In this document: piece after piece, positions 27,838 through 37,909 of the stretch
Layout of the letters: every line of letters begins with the position of its first letter
Position numbering within the stretch: position 1 is the stretch's first letter
Origin: Aequitasia blattaphilus
GTDB lineage: Bacteria > Bacillota > Clostridia > Lachnospirales > Lachnospiraceae
Assembly (NCBI RefSeq): GCF_024721305.1
Contig: NZ_JAMXOD010000004.1
Location: 155,291 to 219,290 of the forward strand
Reading direction: 5' to 3'
Length of the DNA stretch: 64,000 bases
Notes under the pieces: model-generated
What the model saw: only the letters and a program-made list of their open reading frames with translations
Database searches by the model: none
What the model was told of the DNA's origin: nothing
Position numbers and translations under genes: made by a program

Positions 27838-28830
27838 ATGAATACAATGGAAGCAGTAATAGAAATACCTTCAGAATATGAAAGTAATGTTTTTGGAATA
27901 CAGGATTTATATGCAAAAAAAATCGAAAGAACACTTCATGTTACATTAATATCCAGAGACAACCATGTGAAACTTATGGGAAACCCGCCTCAAGTTGAGG
28001 GGGCAAAAAAAGTATTACAAGCTCTGGTTGATCTTGCAAAACGCGGGAATGACATTACGGAACAGAATGTCGATTATGCATTGTCTCTTGTTTTAGAAAA
28101 TAGTAATGCCGATTTGGTTGAAATTGATAAAGATGTTGTGAACCATACCCTTCAGGGAAGACCCATTAAACCGAAAACATTTGGTCAAAAAAAATACATC
28201 GATTCCATACGAAAAAACATGATTACTTTTGGAATCGGACCTGCCGGAACCGGTAAAACTTACCTTGCTATGGCTATGGCTATTGCAGCATTTAAAACAA
28301 ATGAGGTAAGTCGGATTATATTAACCAGACCTGCTATTGAAGCCGGTGAAAAGCTAGGATTTCTTCCTGGTGATTTACAAAGTAAAATCGATCCCTATTT
28401 ACGCCCATTATATGATGCACTCTATCAGATTATGGGGGCAGAGAGCTTTATTAAGAACTCGGAAAAGGGTCTAATAGAAGTAGCTCCCTTAGCTTATATG
28501 AGAGGAAGAACTCTGGACAACGCATTTATTATTTTAGACGAGGCACAAAATACCACCCCAGCGCAGATGAAGATGTTTTTAACCCGTATTGGGTTTGGCT
28601 CAAAAGTTGTTGTCACTGGTGATGCAACCCAGAAAGATTTACCGAAAGGACAAGCTTCCGGACTAGATGTAGCCGTAAATATTGTTGGTAAAATTGATGA
28701 CATTGGTATCTGTCAATTAAGCAGTAAAGATGTCGTAAGACATCCCTTGGTGCAGAAAATCGTAAAAGCTTATGAAGATTTCGAAAAGAAAGAAAAGGGA
28801 AGAGGACAGAGGAAGAGGAAACGACTATGA
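27838..28830 (+). CDS. phoH: PhoH-like ATPase
   Basis: Cytoplasmic P-loop ATPase of the PhoH family, thought to act in RNA metabolism with YbeY. The 330 residues show an N-terminal KH-like region (TLHVTLISRDNHVKLMGNP), Walker A GIGPAGTGKTYLAMAMAIAA (about residue 135), ILTRPAIEAGEKLGFLPGDL, and Walker B-type IILDEAQNTTPAQMKMFLTR. It overlaps ybeY by four bases (ATGA), the standard partner. Confidence 0.95.
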   Translation: MNTMEAVIEIPSEYESNVFGIQDLYAKKIERTLHVTLISRDNHVKLMGNPPQVEGAKKVLQALVDLAKRGNDITEQNVDYALSLVLENSNADLVEIDKDVVNHTLQGRPIKPKTFGQKKYIDSIRKNMITFGIGPAGTGKTYLAMAMAIAAFKTNEVSRIILTRPAIEAGEKLGFLPGDLQSKIDPYLRPLYDALYQIMGAESFIKNSEKGLIEVAPLAYMRGRTLDNAFIILDEAQNTTPAQMKMFLTRIGFGSKVVVTGDATQKDLPKGQASGLDVAVNIVGKIDDIGICQLSSKDVVRHPLVQKIVKAYEDFEKKEKGRGQRKRKRL

Positions 28831-29315
28831 CACTATACTACGATGAGACCGGGGACACGAAGCTCCCTTTTGAATCTTTATCAATTGCTGAAACCGTTAT
28901 ACAAGGAACATTACGTTATCTGGAGTCTCCATATGATGCCGAGGTAAATCTATTATTAACCATGAATAATGAAATACGTGAAATCAATCAGGAACATAGA
29001 AATATAGATAAGGCAACTGATGTTTTGTCTTTTCCTGCAATTGATTTTGAAGTTCCAGGTGATTTCTCGGATGTCTCAACCTTTGATTTAAACCCTGAAA
29101 CCAAAGAATTAATTCTGGGTGACATCGTAATATCAAAAGAAAAAGTTCTGTCACAAGGGGATGAATATGGTCACAGCCCCCTGCGAGAATACGCTTTTCT
29201 AATCGTTCATTCTGTGTTACACTTAGTTGGATATGACCATATGGAAGAAGATGAAAAAGAAACAATGGAACGGATTCAAAAAGCCATTATGGAATATTTG
29301 AAAATTAGTAGATAG
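28827..29315 (+). CDS. ybeY: Endoribonuclease YbeY
   Basis: Metal-dependent RNase involved in 16S rRNA 3'-end maturation and ribosome quality control. The 162 residues carry the zinc motif HSVLHLVGYDH and the conserved segment NIDKATDVLSFPAIDFE. Coupled to phoH by ATGA overlap. Confidence 0.95.
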   Translation: MTLYYDETGDTKLPFESLSIAETVIQGTLRYLESPYDAEVNLLLTMNNEIREINQEHRNIDKATDVLSFPAIDFEVPGDFSDVSTFDLNPETKELILGDIVISKEKVLSQGDEYGHSPLREYAFLIVHSVLHLVGYDHMEEDEKETMERIQKAIMEYLKISR

Positions 29316-29326
29316 TGGAGTGAAGA

Positions 29327-30982
29327 ATGAGCAATACAAATAAGTCAAAAGGAAACAACTTTTTATTACAAGGTTCTATTTTAGCAATCGCAGGAATCAT
29401 CACAAAAATCATTGGACTTGTTTACCGGGTTCCATTAAATAATATTATCGGACCAGAGGGGATGGGATATTACTCCGTTGCATACGGAATCTATGTCGTC
29501 GCTCTAACGCTCACATCTTACAGTCTGCCATTGGCTGTTTCAAAGCTTGTGTCAGCACGTGTAGCAAAAAGACAGTATAAAAATGCATACAAGGTATTCT
29601 TAGGAGCACTTTTCTTTGCTTTAGTCGTGGGCGGGCTCACGACTCTGTTTTTGTTTTTTGGCGCAGGATTTCTTTCGTCTTACGTTATGAATATGGCCAT
29701 GGCCGCTTATTCCCTTCGTGTTTTAGCACCCTGCATCGTGATTGTTGCATTGCTTGGTGTAATACGTGGTTTTTTTCAAGGAATGGGCTCTATGGTTCCA
29801 ACGGCAATCTCCCAAGTCATTGAACAAATTGTAAATGCAGTTGTCAGTATTTCCGGAGCTTATCTGCTATTTAAAGCAGGAACAGCCCTTGGTAAAGAAC
29901 AAAATAACCCTTCCCTTGCTTATGCATATGGAGCCACTGGTGGTACACTTGGAACAGTAATGGGTGCTTTCTTTGCCCTTGTTTTTATGGCTCTAATTTT
30001 CTTTAGCTACAAAAAATACTACAAAAGGAAAATGCAAAAGGACGTAACGAAAAAGACAGAATCTTACAAAAGTCTTTTTATTGCATTAATACTAACCATA
30101 ACCCCTGTTATTTTAAGTTCGGCAATCAATAGTATCAGCGATATTTTAGATGTTGCCATCTACAACGGTGTGATGGCCGCTCAAGGTGTACCAAAACGGG
30201 AATTTGCTAAAATCCTAGGTGAATTCAGTGGAAAATACGTAACAATAACTCTTGTTCCTTTGTCGGTTTCCATGGCAGTATCTTCCTCCTTTATTCCCAG
30301 CCTTGTAGCTGCAATGCAGGAAGGAAAGAAAAAGCCTGTTTTTCAGAAAATCGATGCTAGCATACGCTTTAATATGATGATTGCAATTCCAAGTGCCGTA
30401 GGTCTCTTTGTCCTGGCACGTCCTATACTAGATTTACTTTTTACTTCGGATAATACCTTGGCGGGCAGTATGCTTCATCTAGGTGCAGTCAGTGTGATTT
30501 TTTTCTGTCTGGGAAATATTACAACCTCTATCTTAATTGGACTAGACGAGATGCTGCTGCCAGTGAAAAACTCAGTAATTGCCCTTATTATTTATATTGC
30601 CAGTTTATGTCTTATGCTAATCGTATTTAAATGGGGAATCTATTCGGTTATTTGGGGACGTATTATTTTTTCTTTGGCATTAAGCATCTTTAATAGTCGT
30701 TCTATTAAGCATTGTATCGGGTACGTACAAGAGCTTAAAAGAGCAGTTATTATTCCAGGTATTGCATCACTTATTATGGGAGTTGTTACATTCCTCATAC
30801 ATTTAGTGATCGAATTATTTATCCCTGGTAAGCTGGCAACTCTGATTGCTTGCCTGGTTGCCGTAAGTACCTATAGCATTTCACTGGTATTACTTGGTGG
30901 AATCACTCAAGAAGAAATGAATGCAATGCCTAAGGGACGCACCTTAGTGAAAATCGCAAAAAAATTACATCTATATAGATAG
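29327..30982 (+). CDS. MATE/MVF-superfamily polysaccharide exporter (SpoVB/MurJ-like)
   Basis: Multi-spanning membrane protein of the MOP superfamily that flips lipid-linked cell-wall or polysaccharide intermediates. The 551 residues carry about 14 hydrophobic segments with the family opening NNFLLQGSILAIAGIITKII and NNIIGPEGMGYYSVAYGIY. Closest by appearance to SpoVB/YtgP-type lipid II flippases of Firmicutes; MurJ activity versus a sporulation role is not distinguishable here. It follows ybeY by 11 bases with a weak ribosome site. Confidence 0.88.
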   Translation: MSNTNKSKGNNFLLQGSILAIAGIITKIIGLVYRVPLNNIIGPEGMGYYSVAYGIYVVALTLTSYSLPLAVSKLVSARVAKRQYKNAYKVFLGALFFALVVGGLTTLFLFFGAGFLSSYVMNMAMAAYSLRVLAPCIVIVALLGVIRGFFQGMGSMVPTAISQVIEQIVNAVVSISGAYLLFKAGTALGKEQNNPSLAYAYGATGGTLGTVMGAFFALVFMALIFFSYKKYYKRKMQKDVTKKTESYKSLFIALILTITPVILSSAINSISDILDVAIYNGVMAAQGVPKREFAKILGEFSGKYVTITLVPLSVSMAVSSSFIPSLVAAMQEGKKKPVFQKIDASIRFNMMIAIPSAVGLFVLARPILDLLFTSDNTLAGSMLHLGAVSVIFFCLGNITTSILIGLDEMLLPVKNSVIALIIYIASLCLMLIVFKWGIYSVIWGRIIFSLALSIFNSRSIKHCIGYVQELKRAVIIPGIASLIMGVVTFLIHLVIELFIPGKLATLIACLVAVSTYSISLVLLGGITQEEMNAMPKGRTLVKIAKKLHLYR

Positions 30983-31002
30983 TATAAAAAAAAGAGGATT
31001 CT

Positions 31003-31224
31003 ATGGACGAAAAAAAAATCAAACGCATTAATGAATTATATAAAAAATCAAAAGAAGGTAAACTCTCGGTAGAGGAACAAAAGGAACAGCAAATTTTACG
31101 GAAAGAATATATTGAAAGTGTGAAAGGGAATCTGAAAAATCATCTTCATAATATATCCATTAAAGAAAAGGACGGGAGTATCACACATCTTGGAGAAAAG
31201 TATGGAGACAAAAAGGGAAATTAG
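31003..31224 (+). CDS. DUF896 (YnzC-type) small protein
   Basis: 73-residue cytoplasmic protein of DUF896: KIKRINELYKKSKEGKLSVE, the helical hairpin EEQKEQQILRKEYIESVKGN and the tail NISIKEKDGSITHLGEKYGD. Bacillus YnzC is SOS-linked, but the biochemical role is unknown. RBS AAGAGGA; its end overlaps the start of the next gene. Confidence 0.9.
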   Translation: MDEKKIKRINELYKKSKEGKLSVEEQKEQQILRKEYIESVKGNLKNHLHNISIKEKDGSITHLGEKYGDKKGN

Positions 31225-31747
31225 AGCGCTCTTATTGAAAAAACGCGGGGAGCTCTCCAAGGACTTTATGTTACAAAGCAGTGCAGAGATTACAGCAAAA
31301 ATTCTTACTTTAAAAGAATTTATCAATACGAATAATATTTATCTTTACTGTGATATGCGTAACGAAGTTCTTACAACAAATTTAATACAAATTTCCATGA
31401 AACAAAATAAAACAGTATGGCTTCCTAAAACCTATGGTAAGACCATGAAGTTTCACCGTTTTACAGGATTTGATGATTTAACTATCGGAAATTTTCAAGT
31501 ACGTGAGCCAAATAATCGGGATGTTCCCAGGGAAGAAAATGGATTCGTTTTAGTCCCAGGTTTAGCCTTTGACCTGAAAAAGCACCGTTTAGGTTATGGA
31601 ATGGGTTATTATGACCAGTATTTAAAGGAACATAATACGCTTACAAAAGCTGGAATTGCATATGATTTCCAGCTTCTTGCCACGCTCCCAAAAGAGTCTT
31701 ATGATGTTCCTATGGATTACATTGTAACAGATAGGAGATTAATATGA
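31202..31747 (+). CDS. 5-formyltetrahydrofolate cyclo-ligase
   Basis: Converts 5-formyl-THF to 5,10-methenyl-THF with ATP, returning stored folate to the one-carbon pool also served by Fhs. The 181 residues contain TKREIRALLLKKRGELS at the start, FVLVPGLAFDLKKHRLGYG and GMGYYDQYLKEH. The ATG at 31202 has GGAG seven bases before it, whereas the ATG at 31190 has none. The gene overlaps DUF896 by 23 bases and DUF4250 by four. Confidence 0.92.
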   Translation: METKREIRALLLKKRGELSKDFMLQSSAEITAKILTLKEFINTNNIYLYCDMRNEVLTTNLIQISMKQNKTVWLPKTYGKTMKFHRFTGFDDLTIGNFQVREPNNRDVPREENGFVLVPGLAFDLKKHRLGYGMGYYDQYLKEHNTLTKAGIAYDFQLLATLPKESYDVPMDYIVTDRRLI

Positions 31748-31926
31748 TAATGAAACTACCTACAGACCCTGTTATTTTGTTAAGTGTTATCAATACAAAA
31801 TTACGGGATTTTTATTCCACTTTAGATGATTTGTGTGAAGATATGTCGATTGAAAAGACGGAATTGGAGAATACCTTAAACAGTATAGATTACCAATACG
31901 ATAAGAAAAGAAATCAGTTTGTTTAG
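31744..31926 (+). CDS. DUF4250 small protein
   Basis: 60 residues matching DUF4250, a Clostridia-enriched family: LPTDPVILLSVINTKLRDFY, then LDDLCEDMSIEKTELENTL and the ending YDKKRNQFV. The middle looks like a helix-turn-helix. TAGGAGA lies before the ATG, which overlaps the previous stop (ATGA). Function unknown. Confidence 0.85.
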   Translation: MIMKLPTDPVILLSVINTKLRDFYSTLDDLCEDMSIEKTELENTLNSIDYQYDKKRNQFV

Positions 31927-31944
31927 GAAGGAAAAAATAAAGCG

Positions 31945-33402
31945 ATGTCATACAATAAAGAACTACATGACAAAATTGAAAATATTGACTTAAATAGCGA
32001 AGCACCAATAGAAGAGCCACAAAGACAGTATTATTACATAAAAAAAGCAAAGAGCTATATTACAGCCTTATCCCAGAAGCTGGGACGCCCTTTGACTCAT
32101 AAGGTTGTAAATTTCGGTTGTCAGATGAATGCTCGAGATGCCGAAAAGCTCGAGGGAATCTTAGAAGAAATTGGATACGTAAAAGGAGAAGATGAAGATT
32201 CAGACTTTGTTATCTTTAATACCTGTACCGTAAGAGAAAATGCCAACACAAAAGTGTACGGCCGCTTAGGACGATTAAAACCATTGAAGAAGAAAAATTC
32301 AAATATGATGATTGGTCTGTGTGGCTGCATGATGCAGGAAGAAAACGTAGTTGAAAAACTACGTCAAAGCTATTCCTATGTAGATCTTATTTTTGGCACC
32401 CACAATGTATATAAACTGGCTGAGTTAATTGTGAACCGCCTGGAATCAAAGAGCTCCGTCATTGATATATGGGAGGATACCAATAATATTGTGGAGGATC
32501 TGCCTTCAGAACGAAAATACTCTTTTAAATCCGGTGTCAATATTATGTTTGGATGTAATAATTTCTGTAGTTACTGCATTGTTCCCTACGTAAGAGGACG
32601 GGAGAGAAGCAGAAAAAGCAAAGACATTATAAAAGAAATCCAAGCATTAGTTGCAGACGGCGTGGTAGAGGTCATGCTTCTGGGACAAAATGTAAACTCC
32701 TATGGTAAGAACTTAGAAGAGCCTATGAGCTTTGCACAGCTTTTACAGGAAATCGAGAAAATTGATGGCTTAAAACGCATTCGGTTTATGACTTCTCATC
32801 CAAAGGACTTGTCCGATGAACTCATTGCTGTAATGAAGAACTCAAAAAAGATTTGCAAACATCTTCACCTTCCAGTGCAAGCAGGGAGCAATCAGATTTT
32901 AAAGAAAATGAATCGAAAATATACGAAGGAAGGTTATCTTGAGCTGGTATCAAAGCTAAAAGCTGCCATCCCTGATTTGTCATTAACAACAGACATTATT
33001 GTAGGATTCCCTGAGGAAACCGAAGAAGATTTCGAAGAGACTATGGATATCGTAAAAAAAGTGCGCTACGACTCAGCGTTTACCTTTATTTACTCAAAAA
33101 GAACGGGAACACCGGCTGCAGCTCTCCCGGATCAAGTGTCCCAAGATGTAGTCAAAAATCGATTTGACCGTTTATTAAAAGAAGTACAGAAAATATCTGC
33201 GGAAGTCACGAAAATTCATGAAGGAAAAGTGATGGAGGTTTTAGTGGAAGACGTAAACCAACAAGACCCCACCCTCATGACCGGAAGGCTTAGTAATAAT
33301 CTATTGGTTCACTTTAAAGGAAATCAAGACTTAATCGGTGAACTGATTAATGTGAAACTTACAGAATGCAAAGGCTTTTATTATGCTGGAGAAATAGTGT
33401 AA
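31945..33402 (+). CDS. miaB: tRNA-2-methylthio-N6-dimethylallyladenosine synthase MiaB
   Basis: Radical SAM methylthiotransferase acting on i6A37 of tRNAs reading UNN codons; its substrate is made by MiaA, also in this cluster. The 485 residues include an N-terminal extension (about 50), the UPF0004 domain with cluster cysteines (NFGCQMNARDAEK, NTCTVRENA, GLCGCMMQEE), radical SAM CNNFCSYCIVPYVRGRERSR and a C-terminal TRAM domain (VMEVLVEDVN). RBS AAGGAAGG. Confidence 0.96.
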   Translation: MSYNKELHDKIENIDLNSEAPIEEPQRQYYYIKKAKSYITALSQKLGRPLTHKVVNFGCQMNARDAEKLEGILEEIGYVKGEDEDSDFVIFNTCTVRENANTKVYGRLGRLKPLKKKNSNMMIGLCGCMMQEENVVEKLRQSYSYVDLIFGTHNVYKLAELIVNRLESKSSVIDIWEDTNNIVEDLPSERKYSFKSGVNIMFGCNNFCSYCIVPYVRGRERSRKSKDIIKEIQALVADGVVEVMLLGQNVNSYGKNLEEPMSFAQLLQEIEKIDGLKRIRFMTSHPKDLSDELIAVMKNSKKICKHLHLPVQAGSNQILKKMNRKYTKEGYLELVSKLKAAIPDLSLTTDIIVGFPEETEEDFEETMDIVKKVRYDSAFTFIYSKRTGTPAAALPDQVSQDVVKNRFDRLLKEVQKISAEVTKIHEGKVMEVLVEDVNQQDPTLMTGRLSNNLLVHFKGNQDLIGELINVKLTECKGFYYAGEIV

Positions 33403-33413
33403 AGGAGATTATT

Positions 33414-36074
33414 TTGGCTGAATTAACCCCAATGATGCAGCAATATATGAACACAAAAAAAGAAAACCCGGACTGTATCTTATTTTATCGACTGGGAGAC
33501 TTTTATGAAATGTTTTTCGAGGATGCTTTAACTGCCTCAAAGGAATTAGAAATCACACTGACCGGAAAAAGTTGCGGACTGGAAGAAAGGGCTCCTATGT
33601 GTGGAGTTCCTTATCATTCTGTAGATGGCTACTTAAACCGGCTTGTATCCAAAGGCTATAAAGTTGCAATCTGCGAACAAGTAGAAGACCCCAAGACAAC
33701 AAAAGGTCTTGTCAGACGAGAAGTCGTACGAATTGTAACTCCAGGAACCAATCTGGATACAAAGGTGTTGGATGAAACAAAAAATAATTACCTTATGTGT
33801 ATTGTTTACATGACGGAGCGCTTTGGAATTGCCATATCCGATGTAACAACAGGAGAGTTCCTGGTAACAGAATTGGATAATCCCGAAAAAGTATTAGATG
33901 AAATTTTAAAATATGCGCCTGCTGAAATCATATGTAACGATTCCTTCTACATGAGCGGATTGGATATTGATGACCTGAAAAGCAGAATTCAGCTCTCCAT
34001 TGCCACCTTGGATACCTGGTATTTTGATGAAGATATTTGTAAAAAGGTCTTGTTAGAGCATTTTCATGCAAGCAGCACAACAGCTCTTGGTTTAGAAGAT
34101 TTAGATTGCGGTCTTATCGCCTCAGGAAGCCTCTTTTCTTATCTTCGGGAAACACAAAAGAATTCTCTTTCTCATATTTCAGAGCTTCGAATCTATTCAT
34201 CTGGTCGTCATATGATCTTAGATAACGTGGCAAGACGAAATCTGGAGCTGACAGAAACCATAAGAGAAAAACAAAAAAGAGGCAGCCTTTTATGGGTTTT
34301 GGACAAAACCAAAACTGCCATGGGAGCAAGAGCTCTTCGCAAACAAATCGAACAGCCTCTTCTTGAAAAATCTAAGATTAACGAACGATTACTAGCCGTT
34401 GAGGAACTTAAAAATCAAGTTTTCGAACGAGAAGAAATTCGTGAATATTTAAACCCTGTTTATGACTTAGAGCGTCTTCTTAGTAAGGTAACCTATCAGT
34501 CTGCAAATCCCAGGGATTTAATTGCATTCTTAAGCTCCCTTCGTATGCTTCCTCATATCAAAACTGTTATGGACGAGTTTACAAGTCCTCTTTTGAAGAC
34601 ACTCCATGATACCTTAGATCCTCTGGAGGACTTATATACCTTGATTTATGACGCGATACAAGAGGATCCCCCTCTTGCTATGAAAGAAGGAAATATAATT
34701 AAGGAGGGATACCACAGCGAGGTCGACACCTTAAGAAGTGCCAAAACAAAAGGGAAAGAATGGCTGGTTGAACTGGAAAATAAAGAGCGGGAAAAAACAG
34801 GAATTAAAAATTTGCGTATAAAGTACAATAAGGTTTTCGGATATTATCTTGAAGTAACCAATTCCTTTAAAGATATGGTTCCAGATTACTATACTCGAAA
34901 GCAAACTCTTGCAAATGCTGAGCGTTATATTATTCCCGAGCTGAAAGAATTAGAAGATACCATTCTAAACGCCGAGGACAAACTCTACGCATTAGAATAT
35001 GAACTCTTTGCCGGGATACGGCAAACCATTTCTGATGAAGTCCGTCGTATTCAAAAGACGGCAGGAATTATCGCAACACTTGACGTGCTTGCATCCCTGG
35101 CTTACGTGGCTGAAAAAAACAACTATGTAAAACCCTCTTTAAATGAAAGAGGTATCATAGATATAAAAGAAGGACGACACCCTGTCGTAGAAAAAATGAT
35201 TCCAAGTGGTTCCTTTGTGACGAATGATACCTTCTTAAACGATAAAAAGGATCGGATTTCTGTTATTACCGGACCAAATATGGCAGGTAAATCAACTTAT
35301 ATGAGACAAACTGCTCTTATTGTATTAATGGCTCAGATTGGTTCCTTTGTGCCTGCTGCAAAAGCAAATATTGGCTTAGTAGACCGTATTTTCACCCGGG
35401 TAGGAGCTTCTGATGATTTGGCTTCCGGGCAAAGTACTTTTATGATTGAAATGAACGAGGTTGCAAATATTCTCAGAAATGCAACTGGGAAAAGTTTATT
35501 GATTCTTGATGAAATTGGACGGGGAACCAGTACCTTTGATGGTTTAAGTATAGCCTGGGCTGTAATTGAACACATCAGTGATTCAAAACTTCTCGGTGCA
35601 AAAACATTGTTTGCAACCCATTACCATGAATTAACAGAACTAGAAGGAAAAATCGAAAATGTAAACAATTACTGTATCGCCGTAAAAGAAAAAGGCGATG
35701 ATATTGTTTTTCTCCGGAAAATTGTAAAAGGTGGAGCTGATAAAAGTTATGGAATCCAGGTAGCAAAACTGGCCGGTGTTCCAACCACTGTAATCGAACG
35801 GGCAAAAGTCATTGTGGAAGAATTGGATCATGCAGATATTACAAATAAAATAAAAGACATTGAAATATCCGGGAAAAAGAGAACCCAGAAAAAAGTATAT
35901 TATGATGAGGTGGATCTTGCTCAAATGTCACTTTTTGACACCATAAAAGATGATGATGTTTTAAAAGAAATCGAAGAACTGGAAATATCAAACTTAACAC
36001 CTCTCGAAGCCCTAAACACACTTTTTCAATTACAAAACAAGTTAAAGAACAGGTGGGATTATGAATCAAATTAA
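33414..36074 (+). CDS. mutS: DNA mismatch repair protein MutS (TTG start)
   Basis: Mismatch recognition ATPase. The 886 residues hold the mismatch-binding Phe-x-Glu in RLGDFYEMFFEDA near the N-terminus, connector, lever and clamp, and the ATPase with GPNMAGKSTYMRQTA, DDLASGQSTFMIEM and LLILDEIGRGTSTFDG. I place the start at the TTG at 33414: AAAGGAG lies six bases before it and the protein then reads LAELTPMMQQYMNTKK, the family start. An earlier in-frame ATG lies inside miaB. mutL overlaps its end by 14 bases. Confidence 0.96.
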   Translation: MAELTPMMQQYMNTKKENPDCILFYRLGDFYEMFFEDALTASKELEITLTGKSCGLEERAPMCGVPYHSVDGYLNRLVSKGYKVAICEQVEDPKTTKGLVRREVVRIVTPGTNLDTKVLDETKNNYLMCIVYMTERFGIAISDVTTGEFLVTELDNPEKVLDEILKYAPAEIICNDSFYMSGLDIDDLKSRIQLSIATLDTWYFDEDICKKVLLEHFHASSTTALGLEDLDCGLIASGSLFSYLRETQKNSLSHISELRIYSSGRHMILDNVARRNLELTETIREKQKRGSLLWVLDKTKTAMGARALRKQIEQPLLEKSKINERLLAVEELKNQVFEREEIREYLNPVYDLERLLSKVTYQSANPRDLIAFLSSLRMLPHIKTVMDEFTSPLLKTLHDTLDPLEDLYTLIYDAIQEDPPLAMKEGNIIKEGYHSEVDTLRSAKTKGKEWLVELENKEREKTGIKNLRIKYNKVFGYYLEVTNSFKDMVPDYYTRKQTLANAERYIIPELKELEDTILNAEDKLYALEYELFAGIRQTISDEVRRIQKTAGIIATLDVLASLAYVAEKNNYVKPSLNERGIIDIKEGRHPVVEKMIPSGSFVTNDTFLNDKKDRISVITGPNMAGKSTYMRQTALIVLMAQIGSFVPAAKANIGLVDRIFTRVGASDDLASGQSTFMIEMNEVANILRNATGKSLLILDEIGRGTSTFDGLSIAWAVIEHISDSKLLGAKTLFATHYHELTELEGKIENVNNYCIAVKEKGDDIVFLRKIVKGGADKSYGIQVAKLAGVPTTVIERAKVIVEELDHADITNKIKDIEISGKKRTQKKVYYDEVDLAQMSLFDTIKDDDVLKEIEELEISNLTPLEALNTLFQLQNKLKNRWDYESN

Positions 36075-37908
36075 CGTTTTGGATCAACTTACAATTGATA
36101 AAATAGCCGCCGGTGAAGTAGTAGAACGACCTGCGTCTATTGTAAAAGAATTATTGGAAAATGCCATCGATGCAAATGCCAGCTCCATTATTGTAGAAAT
36201 CAATGATGGTGGTATTTCCTATATTCGTATAGCGGATAACGGAGAAGGTATTTCACGTGAGGATGTGCGAAAAGCTTTTTTGCGCCATTCCACCAGTAAA
36301 ATCAGAACGGAAGCTGATTTGAACTCCATTTCTTCACTAGGCTTTCGTGGTGAAGCACTCTCCAGTATTTCAGCAGTATCCCAGGTAGAGATGGTGAGCA
36401 AACCAAAGACACAGGATTTCGCAATTCGCTATCAGATTCACGGCGGAGTAGAAGTGGATTTTTCTGAAACAGGTGCGCCCAACGGCACTACCTTCGAGAT
36501 TCGTCAAATATTTTATAATACACCTGCCAGAAGGAAATTTTTAAAAACAGCAATGACAGAAGCCGGTCATATTTCTGAGGTTATTTCAAGACTTGCCTTG
36601 TCCCATCCTGAGGTTTCTTTTCATTTTCTGAACAATAATCAGACAAAGCTTCATACTGCCGGAAACGGAAATCTAAAGGATACGATCTACCATATGTATG
36701 GCCGGGAAATTGCCACTAATTTGCTCCCGGTATCCTTTGATAATGGCCGGATTTCCATATCCGGATTTGCCGGGAAGCCAGAAATCACAAAAGGGAACCG
36801 CAGCTATGAGACATTTTTCTTAAATGGAAGATATATCAAAAACCATATCATTTCAAAAGCAATTGAAGATGCATACAAAGACTTTACAATGCTCCATCGT
36901 TTCCCTTTTGTTGTTTTGAATATTGAAGTGAATAAAGAGGCAGTCGATGTCAATGTCCATCCCACAAAGATGGAAGTGCGCTTTTCCAACTCCAGCGAGA
37001 TTTACGATGGCATCTATGAGGGCATTAGCACTGCTTTACATGAAAAGGAACTGATTCCTGTTGTGGAGCCTTCTGTAAAGCCTATGATAGAAAAAGTACC
37101 AGCCTATTCTACACCGGTTACCTCACAACCCAATATTGTGAAAGAGGAAAAGCCATCTCCAAACTTGAATTACTATCTGGAAGAAATGAAAAAGCGTGTT
37201 TCTGCTTATCATGAAAAACCAAAAGAGGAGACTCCTTCTGTAGTGCCAGCAGTGTCACCAAAAGACACCCCAAGTGCTCCAGTTCAGCTCGATCTTTTTG
37301 AAGAAAAATTATTGAAACGAGATGTTAAAACAACCTATCGTTTGATTGGCCAAGCATTTGAAACCTATTGGATGATTGAAAAAGATGAAAAGCTATATAT
37401 CATCGATCAACATGCTGCCCACGAACGAGTATTGTATGAAAAAATCATGATGCAGCTTAAGGAAAAGGATCATACTTCTCAAATGATTCAGCCCCCTATT
37501 ATTTTGCAGCTCTCGATGAAAGAAGCAGACCTTCTGCGAAAGAACTTGGAGGCCTTTGAAAGAATTGGATATGAAATTGAAGATTTTGGTCAGGATGCTT
37601 TTACTGTAAGAGGCGTTCCTGGTAACCTTTACAGTATTGCAAAAAAAGATTTGTTAATGGAAATGATTGACTCCCTATCTGATGATTTTAATCAAAAATT
37701 GACACCAGATATATTGGATGAAAAAATCGCATCCATGTCTTGTAAAGCTGCTGTAAAAGGAAATGTGCTTCTGTCTAAAAACGAGGTTGATCAGTTAATC
37801 AGCGAGCTTCTTGAATTGGACAACCCTTATCACTGCCCACATGGACGTCCAACAATTGTGTCTATGACAAAAAGAGACATCGAAAAAATGTTTAAAAGGA
37901 TTATTTAA
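36061..37908 (+). CDS. mutL: DNA mismatch repair protein MutL
   Basis: GHKL ATPase and endonuclease of mismatch repair. The 615 residues show IDKIAAGEVVERPASIVKEL, IADNGEGI, STSKI and GFRGEALSSIS; a Pro/Glu linker around 340-420; and a C-terminal domain with the endonuclease motif DQHAAHERVLYE plus CPHGRPT. The active-site motif means it nicks the strand itself, as expected in bacteria lacking MutH. Overlaps mutS, starts at ATG after AGGTGG. Confidence 0.96.
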   Translation: MNQINVLDQLTIDKIAAGEVVERPASIVKELLENAIDANASSIIVEINDGGISYIRIADNGEGISREDVRKAFLRHSTSKIRTEADLNSISSLGFRGEALSSISAVSQVEMVSKPKTQDFAIRYQIHGGVEVDFSETGAPNGTTFEIRQIFYNTPARRKFLKTAMTEAGHISEVISRLALSHPEVSFHFLNNNQTKLHTAGNGNLKDTIYHMYGREIATNLLPVSFDNGRISISGFAGKPEITKGNRSYETFFLNGRYIKNHIISKAIEDAYKDFTMLHRFPFVVLNIEVNKEAVDVNVHPTKMEVRFSNSSEIYDGIYEGISTALHEKELIPVVEPSVKPMIEKVPAYSTPVTSQPNIVKEEKPSPNLNYYLEEMKKRVSAYHEKPKEETPSVVPAVSPKDTPSAPVQLDLFEEKLLKRDVKTTYRLIGQAFETYWMIEKDEKLYIIDQHAAHERVLYEKIMMQLKEKDHTSQMIQPPIILQLSMKEADLLRKNLEAFERIGYEIEDFGQDAFTVRGVPGNLYSIAKKDLLMEMIDSLSDDFNQKLTPDILDEKIASMSCKAAVKGNVLLSKNEVDQLISELLELDNPYHCPHGRPTIVSMTKRDIEKMFKRII

Positions 37909-37909
37909 A